This document shows positions 49,246 through 60,000 of a stretch of DNA of 60,000 bases, piece by piece; position 1 is the first letter of the stretch; the number at the start of each line of letters is the position of its first letter. The stretch is from Adiantum capillus-veneris (lineage: Eukaryota; Streptophyta; Polypodiopsida; Polypodiales; Pteridaceae), in NCBI GenBank assembly GCA_014529385.2, contig CM043958.1, positions 126,209,817 to 126,269,816 of the forward strand, read 5' to 3'. A model generated the notes under the pieces. That model was not told where the DNA came from and ran no database searches. It was given only the letters and a program-made list of their open reading frames with translations. The position numbers were made by a program, and so were the translations under genes.

Positions 49246-50215
49246 AAGAAAGATGTCTAAAGGCATGTAGCTTCGGGCAAAAATTTACTGAAAGCTTGCC
49301 AAGTCCTTGGAGTTAGCGGCTTGGCACTGCCCCTAGAAAAAAAAACGATGGCTCGAGAGATCTCAGATTCTTCTAATTACTTCACCATGGCTTGTGCCCT
49401 GTCAAACATAGCGATGAAGACGGGAGCGCGCCTGATGCGCGATGAAGGGTGAGAGTGGCTAATAAGTCCGGTGTATGGACACGAAGATTCTTTGATAAAA
49501 TCTTGTAAAACTTGGAAGTAAAGTCTCGGGTCTGGACACGAAGATTCTTTGATAAAAATTCTGTAAAACTTGGAAGCGTCATCTTGCTCTGTCTGCTCTT
49601 TGGTAGGACCGGTATGCTTTTAGAAAGGCACACGCCTGAAGCTCTGATACCACTATCATGGGAACGGGCACCCCGAGAGAGCATTGGCCCCAAACCTTGG
49701 TGCCACTTTCGGTATTTCTTTATATTGCTTGAACAAGATACAACGCCGGTACTCCATCCTCTGCACCTCCACGCGGGAGCGTGCCAGAGAATGAGCCCAT
49801 GGCACAAATTTAAAGGCCCTTGGCTTATGAAAAACAATTACATGAAAAGCTTCAAATTCAAAAGCATCTCGTCCCAAAAAATTGGCATAAAAAGTTGTCA
49901 GCGCAAATTACGAAAATCCGACCCGTCATCAACGTAAAACGTGGAAATTGTGCAGGTGCCACATAACATGTCAACGCGTTTTGCGGGCTGTCCATACTAT
50001 TGCCACATCATCATCTTCTACACTTTGTGTGTGTGTGCACACGTGCGCGCGTGTTGGTCCCGCTTTAGTTTTAATGCCTTTAGGTCCCCTGGGCCCCATC
50101 AAACGGGGTCCCATAAGTTGGTAGGACTTCTTTCTTCTGCTGCTGCTTCTTAGGATTTAGACCCCTCGGACGAAATCTGCAGGTTGGCTCCGTTTTTCAA
50201 TGGCTTGACACGTCA

Positions 50216-50217
<2 letters not shown>
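49246..50217 (-). mobile_element. 5' LTR, primer site and gag stub of a minus-strand element
   Basis: The gag-like unit (49,246-49,390) and leader (ATGAAGACGGGAGCGCGCC, 49,415) match 38,543-39,177. The leader carries a 61-bp duplication (ACACGAAGATTCTTTGATAA, about 49,479 and 49,536). GCTCTGATACCA at 49,641-49,652 is the reverse-complement initiator-Met primer-binding site. A diverged LTR begins at 49,654 (TATCATGGGAACGGGCACC) and carries the cassette at 49,697-49,725. Its far end near 50,217 runs into a CT microsatellite. Confidence 0.7.

Positions 50218-50220
<3 letters not shown>

Positions 50221-50275
<55 letters not shown>
50221..50275. repeat. (CT)n microsatellite
   Basis: About 54 bp of CT preceded by CATTTCATT, which resembles the last bases of the family-B LINE 3' end, and followed by a TG/CG alternating tract. 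It may be a remnant of a LINE tail, but too little is left to say so. Confidence 0.75.
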
Positions 50276-50276
<1 letters not shown>

Positions 50277-53200
50277 GTGTGTGTGTGCGCCCGCGCGCGT
50301 GCCCTATGCATTACATAAAATCAACCATGGTCCATATACAACAATTATGGGAAAAACCTTGAAAGAAAAACAATGACGTCATGGGAAAAATCCCCAAACC
50401 AACCACAGGAAACATCTGCGGATAAAGATGCTCTAATCAGGTAGTGAAATGTAGCTATCTGGATAGTGATCAAGCCTACACAAATGTGCCCAAAATTTTG
50501 TCCACCTTGAACAATGTAGCAAAAACCACGAAGTCCAGTGTTGTGTACCTGATTAATATAAAGCATCCGTTGTAAAGACCTCCTATAGCAACTCACAAAA
50601 GCTAAGGATTGTGAACCCCTAGGATGTGCCTCTAAAATCATCCGCATCCATTCTAACATTTCTTGATGATGAACTCCAAAAAAGGAAGCAGATCTGTGGC
50701 ACAACCATATTGTAAGAGAGGCAAGACGGACCCTCTTGTCGTCCACCTCAAAAGCTAAGGGGAGATACCGAGATAAACATCTCTCTGACCAAATCAACCT
50801 CCCCAAAGCCGCTCTCAAACAAATCTGCAAATTGTCTGATATCCATAAAATAGTTGGCCTCAACCATCATCTGCTCCTGTATGGTATCATAAACAGCCTA
50901 CCTGGTCCAAAAGGTGCCCTCATGTAAAACCTGTACTCTGAATCTGATCATGGAGCTCTCTCTAGATGAAGGAAAATGTGACACGATCCTGACAACTGAA
51001 CGAAAAACATGTCAATACACAGTGGTCCACTTCTCAAAGAGACGTCTGGAGATCTCCATGGACCAAGCACAAAGAACTGTGCAGGCTTGATGGGACATAT
51101 GCTCATGATGCAAAGCCTGCTAAGTAGTCAAACTCCTCCGCAAAATGAGAGGACTCACTCTTGTGATCTCACTCAATAGATCCTACAGTGAGAGGCACCT
51201 GCGATAGAATCTCCAAGAGATCCAAGGTCTGCTGAAGTGGCCCAACTACCGATCCTCCTGCTCTATCCTTTTGTCCACTGCTCGAGGTCCTCCTCTCCAT
51301 CCCGATCTCGTAACCTCTCCTCTAGAGGTCTATCTCGAGGTTGCTCTCACACACCCAACCTCTATCTCACGATCCGTTTGTAAATAAGGAGAGGCCGTGC
51401 ATGTACCTGTCTACCTCCGAGTATAACACCCCTTTCCACTCACAAGTGATGTTACCTGGAAAGTCAGTGAAAGAGGTAGTAGCCAGCATCCTTTTAGGGC
51501 CATTTTCACCATGGCTTTTGGGCTCCTATAGGGCCACTTTTGGAGGCCCCCATAGCTTACAAAAGGAGGACCTCAAGCTTGGCCTCCTTAGCCTTTATTG
51601 TTCAGGCTGAATCCCCCTCTGCTCTCATAATTCATTGCCTTGAGGCTTGGCTGTTAGGTCTATGGGACATATGTGTAGCTCAAAAAAATCCAAAAAAAAA
51701 AAAAGCTTTTTATTATTCAACACACCGACCCCGTTCTCCATCCTCGTTCTCCGTACCATGTTTCTACTTTGTCCAATCCAGTAAAGTCATGCAACGTCAC
51801 CACTTTGTGAGAATTCTTTTGCCTCTCTCGACCACCCTATGGGGAGTGGGTTTGCTTTTGAAGCATGCTCAAGGATGTTCGAGGACATGTTAAGTCTACT
51901 TTGGGAACGACTAGCTATGAGGCAGGACGTGCAAGGAGCATTCTCGGGCCCTTGCAGATTGGTTTGAGCTTTAGACCCTAGCGTTCACATAGATAGAGGT
52001 GTTGATAGAGGTGTTGATTGCAATCATGGCCTGTTACAATGAGGGAGTGTGCTTCTTCCTTGAGGTGCAAGAGAAGTGGATCCGCTTGCTCAAGGTCTGT
52101 GCAAGTTGGCTTTCTTCCACATTATCCAAAAGCTTAGAGTTGTGGGAGCTCGGGATCCCGATCTATGCTTCTTCCTTGAGGTGCAAGAGAAGAGGGTCCG
52201 CTTGCTCACGATCTGTGTAGGTCGGCTTTCTTCCACATTTTCCAACAGATTAGAGTTGTGGGAGCGTAGCGCAGCAATGGTTCCTGGATCCAGATTCTCA
52301 GTTCTCAAGAGGCAGACACAAGAGACTAGAGGTTGCGGGTGTTCGGGACTCAGCCTCTAGTGGGACCATGGAGAGGTTGTGACGGATCCTTTCGCCTCTG
52401 CCGACCATCGTGGTGTTCCCTTTTTCTAGTACATTGTACGGCTTGGACAACAAAACATACAATAGCGTTGACCACATTTCCACCAAAGTGTGTGACGTAA
52501 TGAAAGGAGTGACACTCAAGACACGGGTGCAACAAGCCTTCCAAGTAATCCATAGAGTAATGCAGCACATTGTAATGAAAACTGTGTCTCACGAGTGGGC
52601 ATCAAAATCATTGATAGTGTAAGGTAGCATATCTGAAGGGCCTTGTCGATATCCCCAATCTCTAAGCATGAACACTAATTTTGTAGCTGCCTTGTGGAAG
52701 TTTCCGTATGGTGTCAAAAATTCAAAGCCCATATCGTGCAAATATGGTGTATTGTACAACCATGTTGTATGACGGTACAATATTAAATGGTTATAACACT
52801 ATTAAAAAACACACCCTACGAATTTAAACAGTACGATATAAATTGTAACATATTGTTTTTCCCATACGAAACTATACCATACTTTACTGTATAATTGTAC
52901 AAAGACAACCCTGAGCTGCCTCCTATAATTGTTACCTTGGGAAGGCTAAAGCCAATTGGCTGCCCCCCAAGTCACAAAACCATGATGCAATCCCATTTAG
53001 TGTCAAAGGTGCAACAGAAAGAAGGTGAATCAGATGAGAGACTCGTCAACCACCACGATCAAGACCTCTTTGTGACAGGCAGCCAATAGATCTCGAATCT
53101 ATCGCGATGGATCTCCTCGCCGTCACGGCACAAGCGCGAATGGGCACTAGATCTCGCCGGAGGTGCACAACCACCGCAAAGCAGTGGGAACAGTTTGGAA

Positions 53201-53377
53201 GAGGGAGCGTTAGGGCTTGGAGCAGAGATCGCAAGGGAATGACGCCACCTGCAAAAAATGCTAGAGAGAGGATGTGCAAAAACGCTAGAGAGAGAATGTG
53301 TTGCCCACATTGCAAACGCTAGGAGACAGAGAGTGCCCAAACGCTGGTAATCTGATTAACACATTATGCCAAGAGTA

Positions 53378-53378
<1 letters not shown>
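50276..53378. other. No recognisable gene; a few local duplications
   Basis: Several ORFs of 60-172 codons exist (longest on the minus strand at 50,345-50,863) but none shows a domain, a family motif or a believable splice pattern. GCTTCTTCCTTGAGGTGCAA starts a 116-bp unit present twice (52,051 and 52,167). About 53,080-53,350 is richer in CpG and has AAACGCTAG-type motifs like the leader repeats elsewhere. Origin unknown; probably old transposon DNA. Confidence 0.45.
52051..52270. repeat. 116-bp tandem duplication
   Basis: Two copies, each with GCTTCTTCCTTGAGGTGCAA, GTCCGCTTGCTCA, GGCTTTCTTCCACATT and TTAGAGTTGTGGGAGC. No frame is kept open across both, so coding is unlikely. Confidence 0.8.

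Positions 53379-53410
<32 letters not shown>
53379..53410. repeat. G32 homopolymer
   Basis: A run of about 32 G followed at once by the palindrome CCTATATAGG. It would be prone to G-quadruplex formation and to length error in sequencing. From 53,411 to 54,166 I see no gene. Confidence 0.85.
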
Positions 53411-53412
<2 letters not shown>

Positions 53413-54166
53413 TATATAGGACAAACTCCAATTTGCCCTACCAAGCCAGAAAACCCCACGACCCCACAAATGGATAACAAATAGCTAATAAATATGTAAA
53501 CTCACTGAAAGTAAGAGACACATATTTAGTAGCATGACTGCAGATGTCTCGAGACTCTGACCTCGAGAAACCCTAGGAACGGAGGTCTCGCCTCATGCCA
53601 GCAATACAATGATGTGCACCACCAAGTACAGGTACGTCTACCTCAAGTACGGGCGGGCACAGTCACAAAACAACCCTCACTCTCTAATCTGCTCTTGGGA
53701 TCGCCGGACAGGAAGATGAACTCTTAACATTCAGCACATAAACATACATATCACTCGCCAACCCAAATGAGCATATGGACATACCCATAAGTAGTGTCAT
53801 AAAGAATCATCAATCTGTAAAGACCATAGCTGACAAGTTGGATCATGCCTAGGTCGTGGTGCTTGAATGTCAACAAGGAGACCTTTATGCACCTGGCACC
53901 AACATCTACTTGAAATATGAGATATGCTTGCTGATCCAGAGTCCCCAGTGCCAATTATCAGGAGATGGCTGCCTCAATCTCAGCCATTTGAAGAGCAATC
54001 CCGCTGCGGGTTCCCTACTCTCGACCAGCAAACTCTACATCTATCATGGTAGCTTCTGACTAGTGAAGCAATGACAAGGCAGGATCTCCACCGGCCTAAT
54101 CTATATTAGTCCTCATTCCTAGCTGACGGCCATCCTAATCCCATTGCAAATCAGGGGTTGCCTCTC

Positions 54167-55378
54167 TGTCACAAACTGCTGACGTGTCAAAGCCTTGAAG
54201 AATGGAGCCAACTTGCAGATCCTGGCCGAGGCACCTAAACCCTAAGAAGAACAAGTAACAAGTAACAGAAGAAGTCCTAACAACTTATGTGGGACCCCAT
54301 CCGATGGGGCCCCAGTGACATAAAGGAATTAAAATAAAGCAAAACCCATTCAAACACGCGCAACTGATGAAGTGGCAACAGTACGAGCGCTCCGAAAAAT
54401 ACGATGACAGTGCTGACGTGGCATGCCGTATGGATTTCCACGTTTTACGCTGACATACTGATGTGGCAGGCTGTACGGACTCCGTAAATTACGCTGGTAG
54501 CTTTTGGGCATTGCTTTTGGACCAAATGCTTTTGAGTTTAAGCGCTTTTCATGTAAAACTACTTCTGGGGCCTAGGGACTTTAAATATGAGGCCATGGGC
54601 TCATTCTCTGGCATGCTTCTTGGAGAAGGTGCAGAGTCTTGAGTACAGGCTTGTATTGTGTTGATGCAATATAAAGAAATACCGAAAGGGGCGCCAAGGT
54701 TTGGAGCCAATACTCTCCAAATGACACAGGCTGCGGTCTGAGGGGCGTTTGGTTGTAAAAGGCCTCTATAACTCCCGACCCAGACCTTTTTAGGTTCAGC
54801 AGGAGGAGAGATGAGGGAGTTGTTGAATATCTCCCGGCCCAGACCTTGTTAGGTTATGCGAGAGAAGTGTTCATTGACGACTTTATGTTTCTATGTCTTG
54901 TAACATGCATATGTGAGCATTTGTGTTGCATTGTGATGTGCCAACCACTGAATATTCCTAATTGGATGAGATTGCCTGGGTATGTAATTTTAGTGCATCA
55001 CACCCGTGGAAGATCAGTGCGGTCTGAGTGTGATGGCTAATTTTACTACACCGGAATATCAAGAGTTCTGATCCGAACGAAAGGAGAAGCCAACTGCATG
55101 ATCAAAAGAGCCGAAAGGAGAAGCCAACTCCTTAACAAAAAAAAAGAGCAAACTGATTGTCCCTCGGATTGTCCCTTAGAAAAATTTTGAGCTAACTTGA
55201 GTTGTTTTGCAGATATGCTGTAGTCGCGGACGATTACTTTCTTTCAAGAAGGGGGGATATCACAAACTGCTAACATGTCAAAGCCCTAAAGAATGGAGCC
55301 AACTTGCAGATCCTGGCCGAGAGGCCTAAACCCTAAGAAGAACAAGTAACAGAAGAAGAAGTCCTACCAACTTATGGA
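54167..55378 (+). mobile_element. Short non-autonomous LTR element, plus orientation
   Basis: The 5' LTR starts TGTCACAAACTGCTGACGTG (54,167) and carries GCTTTAAATATGAGG-like and poly(A)-cassette sequence (54,676-54,706). The interior (about 54,720-55,257) matches the inverted interior at 37,600-37,900. A polypurine tract CAAGAAGGGGGGA ends at 55,257 and a 3' LTR copy starts at 55,258 (TATCACAAACTGCT). That copy is interrupted at 55,379 by another LTR. No coding frame inside. Confidence 0.68.
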
Positions 55379-55812
55379 TGTTAGATTCTTCATCTCCAGA
55401 TGCTTCGCACACTGTCTACAGGCTCCTCACCACTCACGCACATTGGTCCTTGGTTGTGGGTTGGCCACCCGTACACCTGTTGGACACGGATCTCAGGCAC
55501 ACTTAAGGTTGTTCAGCACTCCCACTTTAGACCTGTTTTGGTCACATATTCCCCCATTTATATTTGAGGGTCATATTTTTAGGTCATTGGCTATATTGAG
55601 GATTATTGCCCGACCAGCCCCTATTCTCCTATATATAGGAGGAGGGGCACCCTCTTTCTCATTGTCTTGTATTGTCTCACACCATGTAGCCACCTGGAGT
55701 TATTGGGCTGCCAACCTTTCCACCCACCATCTATCTCATGTCATGTCTCTTCTCTCTCTCTCTCGTGCAATTGTCTTTCTCTCTCTCTCACCTTCCGCTG
55801 CACACTCTAACA
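55379..55812 (+). mobile_element. LTR with TGTTAGA...TCTAACA ends and primer-binding site
   Basis: 434 bp whose ends form the inverted repeat TGTTAGA / TCTAACA. It is followed directly by TGGCATCAGAGC (55,813-55,824), a one-base variant of the initiator-Met primer-binding site, so it is the 5' LTR of a plus-strand element. A leader-like stretch with GCGTTTT motifs follows to about 56,430. No second LTR is seen before the window ends. The LTR size would suit a copia element. Confidence 0.72.
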
Positions 55813-56500
55813 TGGCATCAGAGCACAAGGGTGCTAGATCTGCCATCGCCATCAGCAAGGAGGCCATTGCGGGGAGTTTCATCGCAACGAAGTTGCTACC
55901 CCACTAGGGTTTTCCATTCTAGGCTGCGTTCTTGTGGGCTGCTAGCGTTTTTGCTTCCCTTTCGATCTCCAACCTCCTCCCCTCCACCTGCGCCTTCTTC
56001 TCCACACCTCTGCTGCTGCAACATTTCAGCACTTGCGTTTTTTCTGCAGGTCATTGTTTTCAGCAGAGGACACCTTCTTTGCCTTGCGTTTTTTTATGCA
56101 GCCAGCATTTTTTGCTTGCTGCCCAGTGTTTTGCAAAAGGGAGATCTACACACCAGCGTTTTCAGATTTGTACCTCAATGATTGGATGCCCCTCTTTTAA
56201 GCCGGATCTACACCTCCTTGGCAACCTAAAGCTCCTTCCATGGCTGCTCATACCAACTGTTGGACCTTCTACTTCGGATTTGGGACTGTTTTGCTGATTT
56301 TCAGTCGATTACTTGGTGCCCCTCCCGTCCTCTTGCCCCAACATCCGGCATCCGATGTCTCCCGACACCGTGAGCGATGCTGAATACTCTGTTTACAGCG
56401 GCATCTTTCAGCCTCTTTTGCTGCGTTTTCTGGCATGGACAGCACCTTACCTTGGCCACTAGTTCTCCCTAACCTGCCAGCCATAACCCTGCTCTGATAA
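55813..56500. other. Retroelement leader with GCGTTTTC repeats; second primer-site-like motif
   Basis: CAGCGTTTTCAG, TTGCGTTTTTTCTGCAGG and TGCTGCGTTTTCTGG recur through a Cys/Phe/Ser-rich non-coding text. CTGCTCTGATA at about 56,484-56,495 is the complement of TATCAGAGCAG, part of an initiator-Met site, so a second, minus-oriented leader may meet the first one here. The ORFs over this stretch (up to 177 codons) are leader text, not genes. Confidence 0.5.
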
Positions 56501-56861
56501 GGAGCCACCTCGAAATTAGGCATAATCCAAACGAAAGCCCTGATGCTTGAGTCATCAGCCTACACGTATACTGTGCACTAGGTCCAAGCCATAAGAGCCC
56601 AACTTCAATCAGTAGACTCCGCGTGCGACAATATAGAAATGAAGAAAATGCGCCTGTAAAAGTCCTCCCAACCATTTGGTGATAATCTGAGTCTGCCAAT
56701 GTAAACATACATGGCATGCGAAGCCAGCAATCTAGACTCCCCTAATAAATCCTGGTCCCTCTGCTAAAACGCTGGAACAAATATATAGGCTCGGCTTTGC
56801 TTGCGTTAGGTAACAGATAAGGTCGTGAGAGGAAGAAGGAAGAGGAAGGGGGGTAACTCAC

Positions 56862-57093
56862 CACGAATGTCGCGCAGCGCTCTGATTTGAAGTTGTCGAC
56901 TGTGAGCATGGAGCCCATCATCCCTCGCTTCCCTCAAAAGTTCGTGCAGCCCATCATCTCTCGCTTCCATCAGAAGTTGCCTTGCGGCACCTGCTGCTTC
57001 AACAGAGGAAGACGACGACGTTGCTGCTGCAGCAAACGATGCTGATGCTGATGCTGCTCCGGAAGAGGAGGAAGACGATGCCGCTTCCTCCAT
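56862..57093 (-). CDS. Possible first coding exon, Ser/Ala-rich, unknown
   Basis: An ATG at 57,093 opens MEEAASSSSSSGAASASAS, a second Ser run, then a twice-repeated LREARDDGLH-like unit (LMEARDDGLHELLREARDDG). At R-D-I-R it meets the strong donor G/GTGAGT (exon end 56,862, one base into the next codon). It is richer in CpG than its surroundings. I do not recognise the protein. The phase fits an acceptor at 22,949 before the F-box/LRR coding sequence, so it could be that gene's first exon across a 34-kb intron, but one match in three would occur by chance. It could equally belong to an unseen gene. Confidence 0.35.
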
Positions 57094-57422
57094 CGTAACT
57101 CAGAGTCACGCGCAGGGCATTACTGAAAAATTCCCAGAAAGCTTCATACGGTAAACCTTGTGCAAAATGGGCAGTGCCCACTTCCTCAACAACCCTTTTA
57201 GCACGTGCTGATGTGCATCGGCACACGTGGTGGTCTTCTTGAGCCTCCGCACTATATCACTTGGGGTCTTGAATGAAGACGGAGCTTGGGACTTCGAGGA
57301 AAAGCATGCTTTTTGTGACAACAGGCTTATGGCGTCATGGTTTACTAATTAGGTCTCGGTTACTTTTGTGTGTGCATGTTTACTTCATCACGCTTTGAAG
57401 TGGAGGACTCGACGACCAAACC

Positions 57423-57482
57423 CATGATGGTGTGTGGTTAGAGTACCATCCTCCCAACGAGGGGGTCGTGAGTTTGAGACCT
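57423..57482 (+). other. tRNA-like SINE head
   Basis: TGGTTAGAGTACC fits a pol III A box. TCCTC-CCAACGA-GGGGG could fold as an anticodon arm, and GTTTGAGACC resembles a B box with one change. The acceptor stem is not formed, so it is not a tRNA gene; a tRNA-derived SINE is the likeliest reading. From 57,094 to 58,500 I see no other feature. Confidence 0.45.
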
Positions 57483-58511
57483 AGACAGGGAGCGGATAAG
57501 TTAGCACCCATTTTTAAGGCCGCACATTCTCCTCGAGAGTAGTGCAAAGCTTTGCCCGTCGTCAATCCCATTACCCGAGGTCATTAAAGACCTTGCCAGT
57601 GAGTACAAAGGTTTGTGGAGGGAAGAACATATTCCTAAAACAAATCTGTTACTCATATTGTAATCATGGAAAATTTTGCATTTTTTCCAAACTGTAATTT
57701 TTTTAAAACCTATACGGTGCAATGTAACTATTTACAAGTATTCATGAAAAATGTGAGAGTGGTGTGTGTACCTAAATGGGCTTGGCAGTAGGTATATATA
57801 AGTGACGGTTTATTGTATGGTATGTTTGCTTTCGTACACTACTTGTCAAAAAATCTAATATCTAACCAACCCAAATGATTTTCTCATATTAAACTGATCA
57901 TTTGATGTGGGAGAATAAACGAGAACAACGATTAGAATATAGACATGTGCTTATGGATCTGTCTCGACACGGGGCCAAGGTTAAAGGGGTCCAAATGAGA
58001 GATGGTATGTTAAAGAGCAATGCTACCTAATGGGGCTTAAAGACCTTAGGGTTAGCCTCATTAAAGACCTCCAACAGTTAGTGTTAAAAAGTCCTTTGAC
58101 CTTGAGGTGGGAACCCTACCCAAGCATGAGGTGCTTGTCGGCTTGCTAACTAAAGTGCGTAAAATGTTTGTGGGAACCTTGCCCAAAGCTTGAGGTGATT
58201 TTTATGCTTAAAATGACTAAGGTTCTTGACGGGTTCAATTCAAAGATAAACTCTCAAGAGGCATCAACGGTTTCCATGTGTGATTAACCACGTGCTTGAA
58301 GTATTCAATTCAAACCAAATGACTTGAGAAGCATAAAAGACAGAATTTCAAATGTTTCTCCACATGTGGCCCTCATGATGTGCTTGAATTCTATTGGATA
58401 GGTTTTAAAGGGGTCCAATGAGAATTTAGATGCATAAAAATAAATAATTAAGTTCTTTCTCTCAAAGAGGAAAAAGAGGACACGTGTCCAATTGAAATAT
58501 TTAAATAATAC

Positions 58512-58542
<31 letters not shown>

Positions 58543-58599
58543 GTGTGGACCAAGCATGAGAGGGGGGTATAGTCTCCCACACACACACACACACACATT
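58512..58599. repeat. (GA)n and (CA)n microsatellites
   Basis: About 32 bp of GA at 58,512-58,543 and about 21 bp of CA at 58,579-58,599, separated by GTGTGGACCAAGCATGAG. The minus ORFs across them are repeat-driven. Confidence 0.8.
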
Positions 58600-59276
58600 C
58601 TCTCATTGTGTGGAGTGCAAAGTGCAAGAGCTCCATCTCCTTCTCCAAGCTTGTTGAAAAGTGGAGAGCTTACACCAACACTCTTGGCTATGGAATGCAA
58701 ATCCAACCAAGAGTCGTGCTTCAATGCTTAAGCTTGCCATCTTCTTCATCTTCATTACTATGCTATTATGTTATGCTAAGCATAAAGAGTGATGATAAGT
58801 GAGGAACTATTTCTTTCTCCTATGGATGATTCTTCTTCCTCTTCCCTACCCTCATTCCCTGCTAGCTCTCTCCACCTTCGAAGGTGTTTGCGGCCTTGGG
58901 ATAGTTAATGCTTTTTGCAAAGTTTATGGTATGTTGTGATGCATGAAGGTTTCTATCTTCATTGCATCACCTAGGTCACAAGGAACACAAAGATTGTATT
59001 GTATCAAGTCTCTCTTGATGGGAGAATCTATAATACAAACGCCTTTTGGAGGGGGGACCGGCTCCAAGTAAATCCGGTCCTCAATTATTGTCATGTTCTG
59101 TATTACTCTCTCTCTTGCAAAAGTATTTTTCATGCCACGTTAATTAAGTACTATGTTTATGTTGCTACCATCAATAAAGTTCACCCTCTATGTTCTCAAA
59201 GTAATCTCACAAAAATGCTCGCTCAAATTCTCTTAATTTCGCTATTCTCAAAGTTCATAGGCCATATCCATTACGT

Positions 59277-59288
59277 TGGTATCAGAGC
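59277..59288 (+). other. Initiator-Met primer-binding site, end of an LTR
   Basis: TGGTATCAGAGC follows CCATTACGT. The preceding base pair is not the expected CA, so the LTR terminus is mutated or one base off. The LTR itself would lie at about 58,600-59,276 in plus orientation; its start was not found. Confidence 0.55.
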
Positions 59289-59361
59289 ATTTGGTTTCTC
59301 TTTTCTTGCTTAAGAAGAGAGGTCCTTAAGTAGTCTATTAATGGTTGATTTTGTTAATTGT

Positions 59362-59586
59362 ATTAGGGTAAGTGGGAATGGAATCTATTATCGGTTTCAT
59401 TGAGCCCACTATGTGGAATATGGTGCACACCTTGCGAGCTTTGGTTTTAATAATGGGGAGTTATCCCTCGGCAATTAGGGTAAGTGGGAATGGAATCTAT
59501 TATCGGTTTCATTGATCCCACTATGTGGGATATGGTGCACACCTTGTGAGCTTTGGTCTTAATAATGGGGAGCTATCCCTCAGCAA
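59362..59586. repeat. 112-bp tandem duplication
   Basis: Two copies starting at 59,362 and 59,474: ATTAGGGTAAGTGGGAATGG, TCGGTTTCATTGA, CACTATGTGG, ATGGTGCACACCTTG and TTAATAATGGGGAG. They differ at roughly eight positions. They lie just inside the primer-binding site, so probably in a retroelement leader. The last 400 bp hold no recognisable gene. Confidence 0.85.
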
Positions 59587-60000
59587 TTATGCTATGTTAG
59601 ACCCACCCTACTACTTTTTATAATTAACCAATTCAAGCCGTGGGTGTAGATACTCAAGTGCTTATTTCCAAAGGCTACGAGGAGTAGCAACTAAGGTTTT
59701 GAATTGCCAAAGAATACACTCTGTAAACACATAATTATAATTAGCACGGCTGACAATAACCAAGAGAGTAGAATGAACATAATAACTTTGATTTTGCACA
59801 TGAAGGTGCTAATGATGATGCCCCCATGTTTATCAATTATCTTGTTACTAGGTTGCATCAAGTATGGGCAACCCTACTTTGCAAGCCGAAGTTAACAACT
59901 TCGTGCTTATGGGATTTGCCTTCCTCTCCAAGAGGAGAGAGAGCTTAGGAGGCCTCTTGATGAGACCCCCAAAAGAAGACTCTCTCCCATACGAGAGGAG

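Noticed and set aside
50345-50863. 172-codon minus-strand ORF as a gene
   Set aside because: No family motif, splice pattern or promoter; composition looks like antisense of old repeat DNA. Left unresolved.

Overview
The window looks like nuclear DNA of a vascular plant with a large, repeat-rich genome. A fern or another homosporous, seed-free plant is the best guess. One conserved plant gene is diluted by nested transposable elements, the gypsy elements are chromodomain chromoviruses, and several LTRs carry plant-type telomere-like AACCCTAA runs. The lineage is an inference. No rRNA or tRNA gene was found.

The only clear host gene is a minus-strand F-box/leucine-rich-repeat gene of the plant FBL15 (SLOMO-like) type. 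I could splice it by eye into 17 exons between 23,003 and 4,568, giving 1,018 codons including the stop with every junction in phase. Exons 1-14 are compact (23,003-18,745). Exon 15 is a 64-nt micro-exon (18,673-18,610). Exons 16 and 17 lie at 4,819-4,733 and 4,645-4,568, beyond a 13.8-kb intron full of transposons. The 5' end is open: a splice acceptor at 22,949 is in phase with the donor of a serine/alanine-rich ORF at 57,093-56,862, so the gene might reach much further upstream.

Layout. 1-2,470: low-complexity DNA and a decayed copia gag-pol remnant. 2,685-3,127: GT/GA-rich minisatellite. 4,568-23,003: F-box/LRR gene; its intron 15 (4,820-18,609) holds an L1-type LINE fragment, a truncated chromovirus, a non-autonomous LTR element, a solo LTR carrying an inverted solo LTR of the same family, and a 5'-truncated LINE. 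23,860-35,771: several copies of a second LINE family whose 3' ends run into (CT)n tracts. A minus-strand GIY-YIG nuclease ORF sits in the 3' UTR of one copy, and an internally deleted gypsy element with 5-bp target duplications sits in another. 36,450-49,045: a probable hAT-like DNA element split by a retroelement whose outer ends are inverted LTRs flanked by AAAAG; one of those LTRs is itself split by an 8.7-kb, nearly intact, young chromovirus (39,399-48,099, flanked by CCTTC). 49,046-56,490: more LTR elements and LTR fragments. 56,862-59,999: a possible exon, a SINE-like head, microsatellites and an LTR/primer-binding-site junction.

The transposons share parts. At least thirteen LTRs from several families carry the same poly(A)-signal cassette (AATAAAG or AATATAAAG, then AAATACCGAAAGG, then GGCGCC), and the initiator-Met primer-binding site recurs. 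The host gene is co-linear across the exons recovered and none of its reading frame is visibly broken, so it is probably expressed despite the long intron.
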